DNA of 64,000 nucleotides from Azorinus chamasolen (lineage: Eukaryota > Mollusca > Bivalvia > Cardiida > Solecurtidae): NCBI GenBank assembly GCA_963576725.1, contig OY755237.1, positions 57,883,805 to 57,947,804 of the forward strand, given 5' to 3'. How positions within the stretch are numbered: position 1 is the first letter of the stretch; the number at the start of each line of letters is the position of its first letter. The notes under the pieces were generated by a model. The model searched no databases and had not been told where the DNA came from. It saw only the letters and a program-made list of their open reading frames with translations. Position numbers and translations under genes: made by a program. Shown here piece by piece: positions 28,061 to 38,280 of this stretch.

Positions 28061-28213
28061 AACCCTTATAATGGTTAAACATGATGTATGGAGCAAATTT
28101 TATTTACTTTTAATGCATTCAGATTTTGAGAAGGTATTCTCCTAATGTCAATCAGCATTGATTTAATTGACGTCTGATCTGGGCTCAAGCTGTATGCAAA
28201 GGCAAGCTAGCCC

Positions 28214-28463
28214 GTGTGTAACCTTTTCCCTGTTCTATGCTTATCCCAAATTTCAATACCTACTGAACATTCATGGAGACAAAAACAGTTATAATGAAAT
28301 GTGGAACATTGTAGTCGTTTTAGAAAGTAAAGAAACGTCTCTTTCAGATCACATTAGCAAACAGAGCATATCCTTATCAGACGGCTCCTATAGGAACCGT
28401 CTGATCTGGGTCTACTCTGTTTGCAAACGCGTGAAACACTTTTATATGAGGACAAGGGTTTAA
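28214..28463 (-). mobile_element. Family A2 MITE, full length
   Basis: AACCTTTTCCCTGTTCTATG left end, hairpin 28350-28420 (GGCTCCTATAGGAACC centre), TATATGAGGACAAGGGTTTAA right end. Confidence 0.75.
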
Positions 28464-28528
28464 AATCGTACGGGTTATGTTGAGTTCAAATAATATTTCA
28501 ACATTAAACTATAAATTTATACAGTCGA

Positions 28529-28725
28529 ACAGTAGAACGTGTCTTAAGCGGCCGTCGAAGAGAGTTCTAATGAGTATGTAAGGCAGGTAGTAGCCTAGTG
28601 CAGATCAAAAGTAATGCAAAAAATTCCTATAGGAGCTTTCGGCATTTCTTTTGCCCTACATTAAGCAACCACCGGCTTTTTAGCACTCCTATGTTCATTA
28701 AATGAATGACCGCTTAGGACTTGAC
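28529..28725 (+). mobile_element. Family E1a MITE (CTTAAGCGGCC type)
   Basis: CAGTAGAACGTGTCTTAAGC left end, palindrome around ATTCCTATAGGAGC, right end GACCGCTTAGGACTTGAC. Confidence 0.65.
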
Positions 28726-28740
28726 AGAGCTATACATTAA

Positions 28741-29179
28741 TACAGTAAAACCTCTCTAAACCAGAATTCTAGTAGAGGAGAATTGTAATACTTTGAGGCT
28801 GGTGGCTGCCTAATGCAGGGTGAAAGTCATGCATACAGCTCCTCGGTGAGCTCCTCCTTTTCATCCTGTATTAACCCTTCGCTTGCTGAATTTTAAAATA
28901 CATTTCTCCTTCTTTACCCATGCCCTGTTGTATAATTACATATATCTTCACTGTGTACAAGTATTTCGCTGTACAAGCACTGCTTCGGAGTGCACTGGTT
29001 GCACAATCAACTTGTAAATAGTGCAGACCCTGATGAGACAGCTCCTGCAGGAGCTGTCTCATCTGGGTCTTTACTATTTACAGGTAGGTATATTGACGCG
29101 AATAGCAAGCGAAGGGTTAAGTCACCTAGACCGATATTTATACTAAATTTATCATCCAGTTTAGAGGAGTTTTACTGTA
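28741..29179. mobile_element. Family E MITE hosting a D element
   Basis: TACAGTAAAACCTCTCTAAA left end and GAGGAGTTTTACTGTA right end. The D element enters at the TTAA that follows CATCCTGTA. A second E end begins at 29178. Confidence 0.75.
28871..29120 (-). mobile_element. Family D TTAA MITE, full length
   Basis: TTAACCCTTCGCTTGC and GCAAGCGAAGGGTTAA are perfect 16-bp inverted ends. The hairpin of two 34-nt arms (AAATAGTGCAGACCCTGATG; centre GCTCCTGCAGGAGC) is off-centre at about 29013-29082. Confidence 0.85.
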
Positions 29180-29306
29180 CAGTAAAACCTCTCTAAAGAA
29201 GACTTTGAAAAATAATACCAGTCGTTAAGACATGTAATAGGTAAGCCCTTTAGCTAATGAATATTCATATAAGAAATAATGACTGTAGGAATATAAATTA
29301 ACAATT

Positions 29307-29535
29307 GTAACCCATTCCTTCATATGCTATTTAAGACCCAACGTCTTTGAATAAATCTACCGTAAAGGAGCATTAACTAGAGAAAAGGAACATTTTAGAA
29401 TCGTGTTGTTTTGAAACCATTGTAATAAATAGAGCATTTGCTCCTAGCTCCTAGGAGCAAATGCTCTATTTATCACAATGGTTTCAAAAGTTGACATTTA
29501 GAGAGGCAGAGAAAGGCGTATTTATGGCGGGTTAA
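29307..29535 (+). mobile_element. Family B MITE nested in A
   Basis: TAACCCATTCCTTCATATGC to TTATGGCGGGTTAA. The hairpin centre is expanded: CTCCTAG appears twice before GGAG. Confidence 0.75.
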
Positions 29536-29588
29536 CAGCCTTATTGACAAGTATGTTATTACTGTAGCAGAAACTGTATAATCAGATA

Positions 29589-29794
29589 TACAGCAAAACC
29601 TCGATTATTCGAACACTAAAATACGTATTATTATCGATCTGTAAGCTTAGGTGGCAGCTTAGTCATGGTGAAAGTCATGCAGAAAGCTCCTAGAGGAGCT
29701 TTCTGTATGACTTTCACCATGCATTAAACAGCCACCTGCCTAAAAGGGTCTTAATTCCACTATGCAGAAAATTCGAATAATCGGGATTTTACTA
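29589..29794. mobile_element. Family E2 MITE nested in A
   Basis: TACAGCAAAACCTCGATTAT and ATAATCGGGATTTTACTATA inverted ends; internal palindrome AAAGCTCCTAGAGGAGCTTT. Confidence 0.75.
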
Positions 29795-29913
29795 TATATT
29801 ATTTTATAAGCAAACACGGCAAACCCTGATCAGACGGCTTTATCAGCAGTTGTCTGATATAGGTCTACTCTGTTTTCAAAAGATGAAAAGTTGTTTATAT
29901 ACGAAGGAAAAGG

Positions 29914-30133
29914 TTAACCCTTTCGCTGCCAATGCCGGATCTGTGATTACCTATGCAAACAGTTGGGATCCAGATGAGACGCCGAGTAACTCGGCGTCTC
30001 ATCAGGATCCAAACTGTTTGTTATGTTACTGTTACTATGTTTTTGAAACAAAAATGAAGAAAATCAAAAGAATGAAAATTTGTAGCAGACGACAAAGTTA
30101 GCAGACGACAGAGTTTGGCAGCGAAAGGGTTAA
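29914..30133 (+). mobile_element. Family C TTAA MITE, full length
   Basis: TTAACCCTTTCGCTGCCAA and TTTGGCAGCGAAAGGGTTAA inverted ends. The hairpin at 29956-30020 has arms CAAACAGTTGGGATCCAGAT and ATCAGGATCCAAACTGTTTG. It shares its left TTAA with the adjoining A element. Best reference copy for C. Confidence 0.9.
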
Positions 30134-30354
30134 TGCAGGATTATTTAAGTCATGAAGAAAACGCCTTTGAAATAAGCAGTAACTTTATATATATATATCA
30201 AAATTGTACTTTACTAAAAGACTGATTTAGTAGGTTTTCACGTTCATGAAATAATCGGCATATAATCATAAATAAACACAAAGTAGAAAAAACAAACCGC
30301 AAAATTGATAAATCGAATACGTTTTTAGAATTTTTTTTGTTTTAGCTCGTATAT

Positions 30355-31245
30355 ATAACATAGAGAATATATAATATAGCTCCGATCAGCTCCTAAATAC
30401 AACACACATAATTAAACTCGTACGTACAACACGCAAAATGAGAGTGGTAAATACAGCGAACAAAACGTAACGCGTACATACATAACAGAACGTAACTGAT
30501 GTACAAAATGATCAAAATGAAATTCGTACGTACAACGAAACACGCTGCTCGTACATACTGCACACAGGTCGTAGCTCGTATGTACAACACACATAATGTA
30601 ACTCGTATAATAACATACAGAACGTAGCTCGTATATACAAGTATATACAATGGATAGAGCATAGCTCGTATATGTAACTTTCAGAACGTAGCTCGTACAT
30701 ACAACACACAACGCTTAGCTTGTATACGCAGCGGACTGAACGTAGCTCGTACATACAACACAAACAATGTAGCTCGTATACAACACACAAAACATAACTC
30801 GTATAGACAAAACAAAACGTAGTTTGTATATATAGTAGACAGAGCGTAGCTCGTATATACAACGGATATAATGTAGCTCGTATATACAACGAACAGAACG
30901 TAGCTCGTACATACAACACATAGAACGTAGCACGTAAACACAGCACATATAATTTAACTCGTACATACGACACACTGAACGTAGAACGTAGCTCGCCCAT
31001 ACAACACATGGAACGTAGCTCGTACATACAATACAAAAGCGCAGCTCGTACCTACAACACACAGACTAATTTCAAACGTACATAAAACACACAGAACATA
31101 ACTCGGACATACTTCACACAGAACGTAGCTTGAACATACATAGAACACACAGAACGTAACTCATAAATATATCACATAGAAAGTATCTCTAACATACATA
31201 CAACACAGAACGTAACTCGTACATACAACGCACATACCTCATTGA
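30355..31245. repeat. About 30-bp minisatellite, about 28 units
   Basis: The unit is approximately GTAGCTCGTACATACAACAC, ACAGAAC. Indels are mostly multiples of three, which keeps several minus-strand frames open (ORFs up to 174 codons with a ten-residue period such as YELRSVCCMY). Probably non-coding, but see findings. Confidence 0.85.
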
Positions 31246-31738
31246 ACACTATTTAACTAGTTCTCAAGATCCCGTGTTTTGTATGTATAAACATGTTTTG
31301 ACACATAATCTCAGACATGACGTTTTGTTTGTTTGGTTCCTAGCTTCTACCATTCTGGCAGGAACTGGGAACAAAACAAACATATTTTTTATTGAGAATA
31401 TTCTCAAGTCTCTATCCTGATATGTAACATTTATTTTGTTAGAGTAAATGAAAGAAGTAAACTATTGTAATGCCAATGAGCACAACAACCAATCGATCGC
31501 CAGAAGGCACTGTGTTCGAGAGTAAGAATGATATCTCATGTTGGGGATTAACAATGATCGTGTTTCATCACACATTCGAATAAATTCAGTTGACCTGTAT
31601 GGGATATTTGCATACCCAAGAAATAAAAATACCAAACTATATTCACTAAACAATATGTGCGCATACAGATGTGTGGGTTACAATTCACACGGTTCTACGC
31701 ATGTTCCAGAGTAAATTAAAACGTTTTCAAGAATAACT
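31246..31738. other. No recognisable gene
   Basis: No repeat family or supported ORF noted. CCATTCTGGCAGGAACTGGG contains a small inverted repeat. Confidence 0.3.
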
Positions 31739-31845
31739 CCTTAAGTAATTTTTCTACCAAACTCTATGTTGTGACCACTCTTTAGAATCGCCTCGAAGAG
31801 ACGATTGGTCACAACATAGGGGTTGGTGGAAAAATAACGCTTTTA
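31739..31845. mobile_element. Family F palindromic element
   Basis: TTTTTCTACCAAACTCTATG and ATAGGGGTTGGTGGAAAAAT arms; the second GATTCTAAAG arm has been partly lost. Confidence 0.6.
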
Positions 31846-32199
31846 GTAAATGAATACGCACTTGTATATGTTGCTCTGATGTTCACATGTATACATTGTT
31901 AACAGTTTTTTTAGATCGTATGACTGCTCTTTTCATATGAACATCCACCCGTTCTACAGAAGTCAATCCAAGACACTGGGTTAGTAAGGTAAAGATAAGA
32001 AAAGTTTTCATACTTGTATCACAACTCGAGAAACCAGCCCAAGAAAAGAACTACACTCGTCAGAAAGTTTAGTGCTAAGACAACCACTTAGTAAGACATT
32101 TTGAGCTAAGGTCTACACGGTGTGCTCCTTTTATCACAACGTAATCCTTTACTTCAAGAATAATTATACAATAATGCATGACTTTTTTCAAAAAAATGT

Positions 32200-32611
32200 T
32201 TTAACCCTTTTCCTTCATACATGTATAAAAACATTCTCACACACTTGCAACCAGAGTTGATCCAGATCAGACGGCTCCTGTGTCTGCTCTGTTTCTGGTA
32301 TACTATAGATCTGGGTCCATGCTTATAAAACGTTTAGTTGAGTCTGAGTACGTTCTCAAGCTTTTGATTGGTCAGATTTGAGCCTCTGGCTCAAATCTGA
32401 CCAATCAAAAACTTGAGAACTCAAATATGACCAATCAAAAGCTTGAGAACGAAACTCAGACTCAACTAAAAGCTTTATAAGCATGGACCCTGATTCTACA
32501 GATTTCGTCAAAGCACAACATCCCCATTGAAAACTTTCCAGTATAAAAATCAGCTGATAAACTTTCACTATCACTTACAATTACATGAATATTGAACAGG
32601 TAAAGGGTCAA
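32200..32611 (+). mobile_element. Family A MITE hosting a K element
   Basis: TTAACCCTTTTCCTTCATAC left end, shortened hairpin at 32246-32295, then K (32314-32489). A resumes at TGATTCTACAGATTTCGTC and ends GGTAAAGGGTCAA. Confidence 0.75.
32314..32489. mobile_element. Family K MITE with 3-bp CTG duplication (PIF/Harbinger-like)
   Basis: GGTCCATGCTTATAAAACG and the inverted TTTATAAGCATGGACC; a second palindromic part CAAGCTTTTGATTGGTCAGA lies inside. The flanks are CTG (32311-32313) and CTG (32490-32492). Other copies: 47185-47316 and 54011-54179. Confidence 0.75.
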
Positions 32612-32819
32612 ACTAAAACGTAACTCGAATAAATACTAGCACATCGGTGAATAACACTGGGGTCCTCTATAGTAAACATGAACGCATATTTGTCGTTTAT
32701 GCGATAGGGTTTCTCGCGATATATATGCGATAGAACCCGTCTTCGCGACCATCAAGAAAGAGGTCTAAACGAGTTTTCTACATATAAACACATTATAGAT
32801 GTAAGTTTAAGACCTTTTT

Positions 32820-33240
32820 AAAACGTTTCGCAATCATTTCCTTCATAAAGACGCCTTTGTAAACAGAGCGGGCTCATAATAGCTATATCTGTAACATGAG
32901 CAAAGGGTCCTGAACCCGATGTGACAGCTCCTACAGGATCGGAATTTACTCTAATTTTCTAGGAATAAAACGGCGGAACTATCAATTAATATTACTAATG
33001 CGGAACAAAATTCCTGGATTAAGTAGCCACCTGCTTGGAAGAGCTGTCCTCATGATTTTGAAACAAAAATGACGAAAATTCATAAATGAGAATTTAAGCA
33101 GTCGACAGATTTTGCAGAGAAAAATGCGTAGCAGCGAACGGTTAAAGTGGCACATGTGATTATTCATGCAAGCAGTTTGTATCCAGTTGATCAGGATGAG
33201 GATCCAGGCTAGTTGTTACTGTGGTTATAATTTTGAAAGA
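32820..33240. mobile_element. Jumble of A, E and C fragments
   Basis: A pieces (TTCATAAAGACGCCTTTGTA; GACAGCTCCTACAGGATC), an E piece (TAAGTAGCCACCTGCTTGG) and C pieces (TTTTGAAACAAAAATGACGA; GCAGCGAACGGTTAA; GCAAGCAGTTTGTATCC). None is intact. Confidence 0.4.
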
Positions 33241-33243
33241 AAA

Positions 33244-33515
33244 TTAACCCTTTTGCTGCCATTGCCGGATCTGTGATTACCTATGCAGACAGTTTGGATC
33301 CAGATGAGACGCCGAGTAACTCGGCGTCTCACCAGGATCCAAACTCTTTGTTACTGTTACTATGTTTTTGAAACATAAATGAAGAAAATAAGAAAAATGG
33401 AAATTTGTAGCAGACGACAAAGTTAGCAGACGACAGAATTTGGCAGCGAAAGTTTTACAAAGATTGTGTTGATTCGACCCCTTTTGCAGACAATATTTGG
33501 CAGCAAAAGAGTTAA
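33244..33515 (+). mobile_element. Family C TTAA MITE with duplicated right end
   Basis: TTAACCCTTTTGCTGCC left end, hairpin 33287-33353, a first right end TTTGGCAGCGAAAG at 33439-33452 and a second, TTTGGCAGCAAAAGAGTTAA, at 33496-33515. Confidence 0.75.
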
Positions 33516-33775
33516 CCCTGTACCCCATATACCCCATAAATACGCCTTTTTGAATAATGTCATTGCAAACTGAGTAGACACAGATCACACTGATCCTACA
33601 GGAACCGTCTGTTCAAGGTATGCTATATTTGCTTTGCTCTCTGGTAATTCGGCCTCTCATCAGGATCTAAACTGTTTATTTCTGTGGCTGCTTCTCGAAA
33701 CAAAAATGAAGAAAAATAAAATTTGTAGCTGACGACTAAGTTTGCAGACGACAAGATTTGGCAGCGAATGTGTTA
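33512..33775 (+). mobile_element. A/C chimeric TTAA MITE
   Basis: The left half is A (TTAACCCTGTACC, CATTGCAAACTGAGTAGAC, GATCCTACAGGAACC). The right half is C (TTCGGCCTCTCATCAGGATC ... TTGGCAGCGAATGTGTTAA). Both ends keep TTAA. Confidence 0.6.
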
Positions 33776-33861
33776 AGGACAATTACTTGGTGTCTCATCT
33801 GGATCCGAGATGATTGCCAAATCTCAGTCAGGTCGAGTCAAGCATAATGCATATAACCGTT

Positions 33862-35139
33862 TTAAGCCGTTTTTGACTCAGACGTAACTGTTTTCGACAC
33901 GGACGTAATGGCAGTGCCCCCTGTTGTACTCGAACCTCTCCCCTTTGAAGGCGTTTTTCTACAGAAACAGAAAACTTTCATAAATTCTTGTCTGAACTTA
34001 GGTCCTGACAGACAGTAGATGATGAAATTTACACTATTTTGTAATTGGACACTTACTATTAGTACGGTATTGGTGAGTAAATATTTCGCGTAAAAGTGTT
34101 GTCCGTTCTTAAACGGATTTGCCCAGTTTTGCTCATCGATAATAATTTTGATGGCATATGGCAGATGGAGGACAAGAAAGACCGAAGAAACACTAAGCAG
34201 AATGTAGGTCATCCGTCTCTGTTCGGCATTTCTTTTGTTCTGTGATTCGGAATTTGTCGTCATTTTGGCATGAGACCTTTTTCTCTTCGACACCAAGTAG
34301 ATTATAGTAATGTTACAGAAAATGATAGTGGTTAAAGGAAGCCACATGTAGTATACTGATTCCACATAATACCAATAGGAAAACATAAACTCTGAGTAAA
34401 CACAGCGTCCGAACGAAACTTCTGCAGAAACAACAATAACCTCATAGCCAATCTCAAACAGATGAATCATAGACAAACCGAGACATAGGATAAAATCTAC
34501 TGCTATCGCTATCTTAGTATTTCTCGGCGTGCACCACAATTGTAGTTTCATTGGAAAAGCTACAGCAATTAGTCGTTCAACTGTCCAAATGACAAGGGTG
34601 TGATTAGAAAAAGAATAAAACACAGCCATTAAGAAGTTCCCTCCCACACAAGAAGCAATATTAATGCCATTGTAGAAATAAAATATCCTTGTTGCACATG
34701 CTATAAAATCAGCTGTAGCCAGTACAAGCATGCATATTGTTGTTGGGGTGTATGGTTTCATTCGCGCTGCTGTGATTATTGTGAGGATATTACCAAAAAT
34801 CCCTGGCCAAGTTGAAAAGTAGACATAGGTTTTGTCAAAGAACTTGTATACGTCATATTCTGGAAAGTCTCGATATGTGATTTGTCTGGCCCCAGTGCTG
34901 TTGCTACTGCCTGTGTCCGTGTCAGTGCTGTTGCTGACTGTGTCCGTGTCAGTACTGTTGCTTTCTACTGTCCCGTTTAGGGTCATGTTGCCGTCTGTCA
35001 CCCCATCAGTGCCTTGGGTTGACTGTTCCCTGTTTTCCCTCAATGCAGTGGTACCTGGCTCAGTCGTCGTCAGGTAAACGCCGGATATCAAAAGAAATAA
35101 GCCCAAAACCACCAGCTTAAACGACTCGGCACGATCCAT
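33862..35139 (-). CDS. Class A (rhodopsin-like) G-protein-coupled receptor, peptide-receptor type
   Basis: A 425-residue, single-exon receptor. Residues 8-24 look like a signal peptide. The N-terminal ectodomain (25-100) is Ser/Thr-rich with N-glycosylation sites at about N51, N55, N61, N70 and N80 and an SNSTDTDT repeat. Seven helices follow: TM1 about 105-126 (G116-N117), TM2 132-153 (D144), TM3 167-190 ending ERL 188-190 in place of DRY, TM4 208-229, TM5 262-284, TM6 310-333 (P327), TM7 352-376 ending NFIIY 371-375. C164 and C246 can form the extracellular disulfide. NFxxY and ERL-type variants are frequent in protostome FMRFamide/neuropeptide-like receptors; the ligand cannot be named. 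An in-frame TAG at 35149-35151 fixes this ATG for an unspliced transcript. Confidence 0.9.
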   Translation of the reverse strand: MDRAESFKLVVLGLFLLISGVYLTTTEPGTTALRENREQSTQGTDGVTDGNMTLNGTVESNSTDTDTVSNSTDTDTGSSNSTGARQITYRDFPEYDVYKFFDKTYVYFSTWPGIFGNILTIITAARMKPYTPTTICMLVLATADFIACATRIFYFYNGINIASCVGGNFLMAVFYSFSNHTLVIWTVERLIAVAFPMKLQLWCTPRNTKIAIAVDFILCLGLSMIHLFEIGYEVIVVSAEVSFGRCVYSEFMFSYWYYVESVYYMWLPLTTIIFCNITIIYLVSKRKRSHAKMTTNSESQNKRNAEQRRMTYILLSVSSVFLVLHLPYAIKIIIDEQNWANPFKNGQHFYAKYLLTNTVLIVSVQLQNSVNFIIYCLSGPKFRQEFMKVFCFCRKTPSKGRGSSTTGGTAITSVSKTVTSESKTA

Positions 35140-35372
35140 GCCAGAAATCTACAACGATATAAATTTATAGCAGTCAGATAGCGTTATAATAGAAAATATG
35201 GCTTATGATTTATTACATAAAAATAGATCTGGCTTGTGTGGAAAGTAAACAAATGACATATGTTCAAACGTCAAACTGATAACACATGCTCAACAAATTG
35301 TCATACTAAACATTGAGACATTCTCAAGACAGATTGCTTGCGTTCTCAAACCAGATTGTTTGGTTTGATTTG

Positions 35373-35560
35373 GTTTGGAGAGAGAGAGAGAGACAGAGAG
35401 ACAGAGAGACAGACAGAGAGAGAGGGAGATACAGACACACGGGCATAGACAGAGACAGCCAGAGAACCAGGGAGAGTCAGATAGAGACAGAAAGAGATAT
35501 ATAGACAGAAACAGACAGAGACGGAGAGAAGCAGATAAAGAGAGATATTTATATATACAA
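35373..35560 (+). repeat. GA/GACA-rich simple repeat
   Basis: A long purine-rich run of AGAGAGAGAGAC and ACAGAGAGAC words upstream of the GPCR. ORFs on either strand here (RERETERQ- or SLSLSL-type) are low-complexity artefacts. Confidence 0.85.
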
Positions 35561-35739
35561 CCAGAAAAAAATCCAAACAAATTGACGATATGTTAGAGAC
35601 AGACATAGACCGATAATTACAGATATAGAGGAAAAGACGTAGACAAAGAAAAGAGAAAGAAGGGACAAAGACAAACAGAAGCAGACTGAGAGGTGATCGA
35701 CCATGGCCACAATGAAGATGTTGCGTTTTTATGATATAC

Positions 35740-35870
35740 AGTAAAACCTCTCTAAACCGTAATTCTAGTGGAGAAGAATTTAGATAATGTTAGGCCGGTG
35801 GCTGCTAATTGCAGGGCGATAGTCATGACTTTCACCCTGCATTAAGCTAGTTTTCACCCATAATCTTTAT
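35740..35870. mobile_element. Family E MITE, shortened
   Basis: TACAGTAAAACCTCTCTAAA left end; the palindrome is collapsed (GATAGTCATGACTTTCACCC), followed by CTGCATTAAGCTAG; the right end is missing. Confidence 0.6.
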
Positions 35871-36004
35871 ATGATTACCTACTGCCATTTTTGGTTACCA
35901 GTAAGGATCGTTTAAAAGGAATCGAAATATACTGTGACTGATTATCATTGTAAGAAATTCCACCAATACACACTTTTTATATCCTTCTTCATTGAATAAG
36001 AACT

Positions 36005-36178
36005 ATTCTAAAGCGGCTATCCATATAATGAAGACAGAAATCTTAAAAAAAAGCAGGATATTTCCTAATGCAGGAAGCTTTCTGGATTTCTTTTGACATG
36101 AATTAAGTTACCACCTGCCTTACAGACCCATATTTAGACCTCTTTTTGATGGCCGCTCAAGACAGGTTCTACTGTAAA
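36005..36178 (+). mobile_element. Family E1a MITE
   Basis: TAAAGCGGCTATCCATATAA left, GAATTAAGTTACCACCTGCC middle, GATGGCCGCTCAAGACAGG and TTCTACTGTA right. Confidence 0.6.
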
Positions 36179-36369
36179 GTAAAACTTCTCTAGACCGTAC
36201 TTTCAGCAAAGACGAGTGGAGAACTGGTCAGTCAGAGTCACAGACGGTCTTTATGCATGACGTCCATCTTACATATAGCTAAGCCTGTCACGTGTCTTGA
36301 AGATCGAATATGTAACTAAGTTGAGTGTTCGTACAAGCGAGTGCTAATTGTATGTAAATCAGACGAAGT

Positions 36370-36490
36370 TAACGCAAATATTCGCCTCATCGCCGCCATA
36401 TGTGAATCCTTGATAATTTTGCAAACAGTTTGGATCCAGAGGAGAGGACGAGTAACCCCGCGTCTCCAAAGGACCCAGCCCGTTTGTGTA
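36370..36490. mobile_element. Family C fragment
   Basis: GCAAACAGTTTGGATCCAGA and CGCGTCTCCAAAGGACCCAG form a decayed C hairpin. Confidence 0.45.
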
Positions 36491-36528
36491 AGCAATGATG
36501 ACTGTATGAAAATTTGATTTCACAGTGG

Positions 36529-36885
36529 TACAGTGCCCCCCCCCCCTCCCCTACAACGGCCCTCTCAATAACGATTCCCTCCTTACAACAACGCATGTCA
36601 CTGTTTCCGAAACAACAAGGCTCAAGAAACAACCTTTTTCATCGTATTTTCTTTATGCCTCCATCAAACTCCATGTTGTGACCACTCTTTAGAATCGTGA
36701 TTTTGTGACGATTCTAAAGATTGGTCACAACATAGGGTTTAATTGAGGCATAACGGTTTTAGTTATCGAAAAAAACCTTATCTGGGGATCTGCAAATGAT
36801 TTTCCCTCCCTATAACAAATCCCTCTGAACAACACATACAATCTTCGTATCCCCTCGGGTGTCGTTGTAGAGAGGGAGCACTGTA
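36529..36885. mobile_element. E-like TA element with C-rich ends, hosting F
   Basis: TACAGTGC followed by a C run and CTACAACG at the left; CGTTGTAGAGAGGGAGCACTGTA inverted at the right (19 bp of it shown by TGTAGAGAGGGAGCACTG). TA on both sides. An F palindrome occupies 36650-36765. Confidence 0.65.
36650..36765. mobile_element. Family F palindrome nested in an E-like element
   Basis: TGCCTCCATCAAACTCCATG ... GAATCGTGATTTTGTGACGATTC ... CATAGGGTTTAATTGAGGCA, arms of about 45 nt. Confidence 0.65.
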
Positions 36886-36974
36886 GTTTGAACAAGGGAC
36901 TCACTTTACCAAAACAACACTGTAAGATCAGATCAATATTATTTCTACTACGTGAATATCGGGTAGTCCCTATA

Positions 36975-37100
36975 GGGCTAACTCAACATTTTTCCGCATT
37001 TGCCAACAGAGTAGACCAAAACCAGACGGCTCGTACAGGGCCTGCTTGTGGAATTATAAATATATGATTCTATGGTTTCTGTCATTACCAAACCTTTCAT
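36975..37100 (+). mobile_element. Family A fragment
   Basis: TTTGCCAACAGAGTAGACCA arm joined to AGGGCCTGCTTGTGG; the second arm is mostly deleted. Confidence 0.4.
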
Positions 37101-37111
37101 AATTCATGATA

Positions 37112-37512
37112 TACAGTAAATCCTTCTTAACCGGTATTGAAGTAGAGAAGAATGAAGATACTTTTAGGCAGGTGGGTGCTTAATGTAGGGTGAAAGTCAT
37201 GCAGAAAGCTCCTATAGGAGCTATGTGCATGCCTTTCACCACCCTGCATTAACCCTTTCTCTGCCAAAGCCGTATCTGTAATTACCTATGCAAACAGTTG
37301 GGATCCAGATGAGACGCCGAGTAACTCGGCGATCCAAAGTGTTTGTTACTGTTAATATGTTTTTGAAACAAAAATGAAGAAAATTAAAATAATGAAAATT
37401 TGTAGCAGACGACAAAGTTAGTAGACGACAGAGTTTGGCAGCGAAAGGGTTAAGCTGCTCATTTTCTCCAAGGCCGTTATTTATACTGAATTGAAAGTCC
37501 GGTTTAGGGTTT
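37112..37512. mobile_element. Family E MITE hosting a C element
   Basis: TACAGTAAATCCTTCTTAAC left end; palindrome AAAGCTCCTATAGGAGCT; C enters at the TTAA of CCTGCATTAA. E resumes with TAAGCTGCTCATTTTCTCC. Confidence 0.75.
37249..37453 (+). mobile_element. Family C TTAA MITE nested in E
   Basis: TTAACCCTTTCTCTGCCAA to TTTGGCAGCGAAAGGGTTAA. The hairpin's second arm has lost about 15 bp. Confidence 0.85.
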
Positions 37513-37789
37513 TTTCTGAACTTAATATTCATATAATCATTATTTTTCACGCGAATACTCATGGGAAAGAGTTCATAGTGATGTTTTTCAAAAGTCTACA
37601 CAAAGAAGCCCACTGTTTAGAGTCTACACTGTTTACTCCACACACTAATATTCTAGACTACACACAAAAAAAGAAGTTACCGAAAAAAATAGCCAATTCT
37701 TTCCACTAAGAAATACATCAAAACGATTAAAAGTGACATGATCTGGAGCTTTGCTCAGAAATAGTGTTTTTACACTAGAAATAACAACA

Positions 37790-38225
37790 CAAACCCTTTA
37801 TCTGTATAGGCCTTCGTACTTCACAATTAATGTGTCAATTGCAGGTCTACAGTAATATAGATCTTCGCACTTCACATATAATACATGTAAACACCTGGTA
37901 TTTAGCTGTATAGATCTACCACTGGCACTTGATCGAAACAGACTTTATGTGTGTAATATAATAGTTATATCATAGTGTATTAATGTACTAGTTGCTATAA
38001 ATAAACTATAGTCTTTTTCGATCAAGTGCCAGTGAGATCTACGTACTTCACAAATAATGTGTAAACGCCAGATCTACAGCTGTATAGATGATCGTAAGGT
38101 CTGTAACTGCATAGATAGTTTGTAACTGTATAGACCTTCGTACTTCTCCAATAATGCGTCAACGCCAGGTCTATGGCCGTATAGACCTTCGTACTTCACA
38201 AAACATGTGTCAACGCCAGGTCATA
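37790..38225 (+). repeat. Diverged tandem repeat, about 60 bp unit, 6-7 copies
   Basis: Units carry TATAGACCTTCGTACTTCAC, AATAATGTGTCAACGCCAGG and TCTACAGCTG. The array is interrupted by the hAT-like element at 37920-38034. Confidence 0.7.
37920..38034. mobile_element. 115-bp hAT-like MITE with perfect 8-bp target duplication
   Basis: CACTGGCACTTGATCGAAA begins the element and the inverted TTTCGATCAAGTGCCAGTG ends it (19-bp perfect ends). It is flanked by AGATCTAC on both sides (37912-37919 and 38035-38042). An 8-bp duplication is the hAT superfamily signature; the interior is AT-rich and non-coding. Confidence 0.85.
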
Positions 38226-38280
38226 TAAAGCTATGTTTCATGAATAACTATGCTTCATGTACAACTTGCCTAGGATATTC

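Larger units (their letters stand above)
29245..29917 (-). mobile_element. Family A MITE interrupted by B and E2
   Basis: A sequence appears in three consecutive pieces: ATGAATATTCATATAAGAAA (29258 on), AGCAGAAACTGTATAATCAG (29568 on) and ATAAGCAAACACGGCAAACC to GGAAAAGGTTAA (29806-29917). Confidence 0.7.

Noticed and set aside
34832..35077. Plus-strand ORF of 81 codons opposite the GPCR N-terminus
   Set aside because: It is the antisense of the Ser/Thr-rich repeat region of a well-supported receptor gene.
35290..35606. Arg/Glu-rich and Ser/Leu-rich ORFs
   Set aside because: Low-complexity translation of a GA-type simple repeat.
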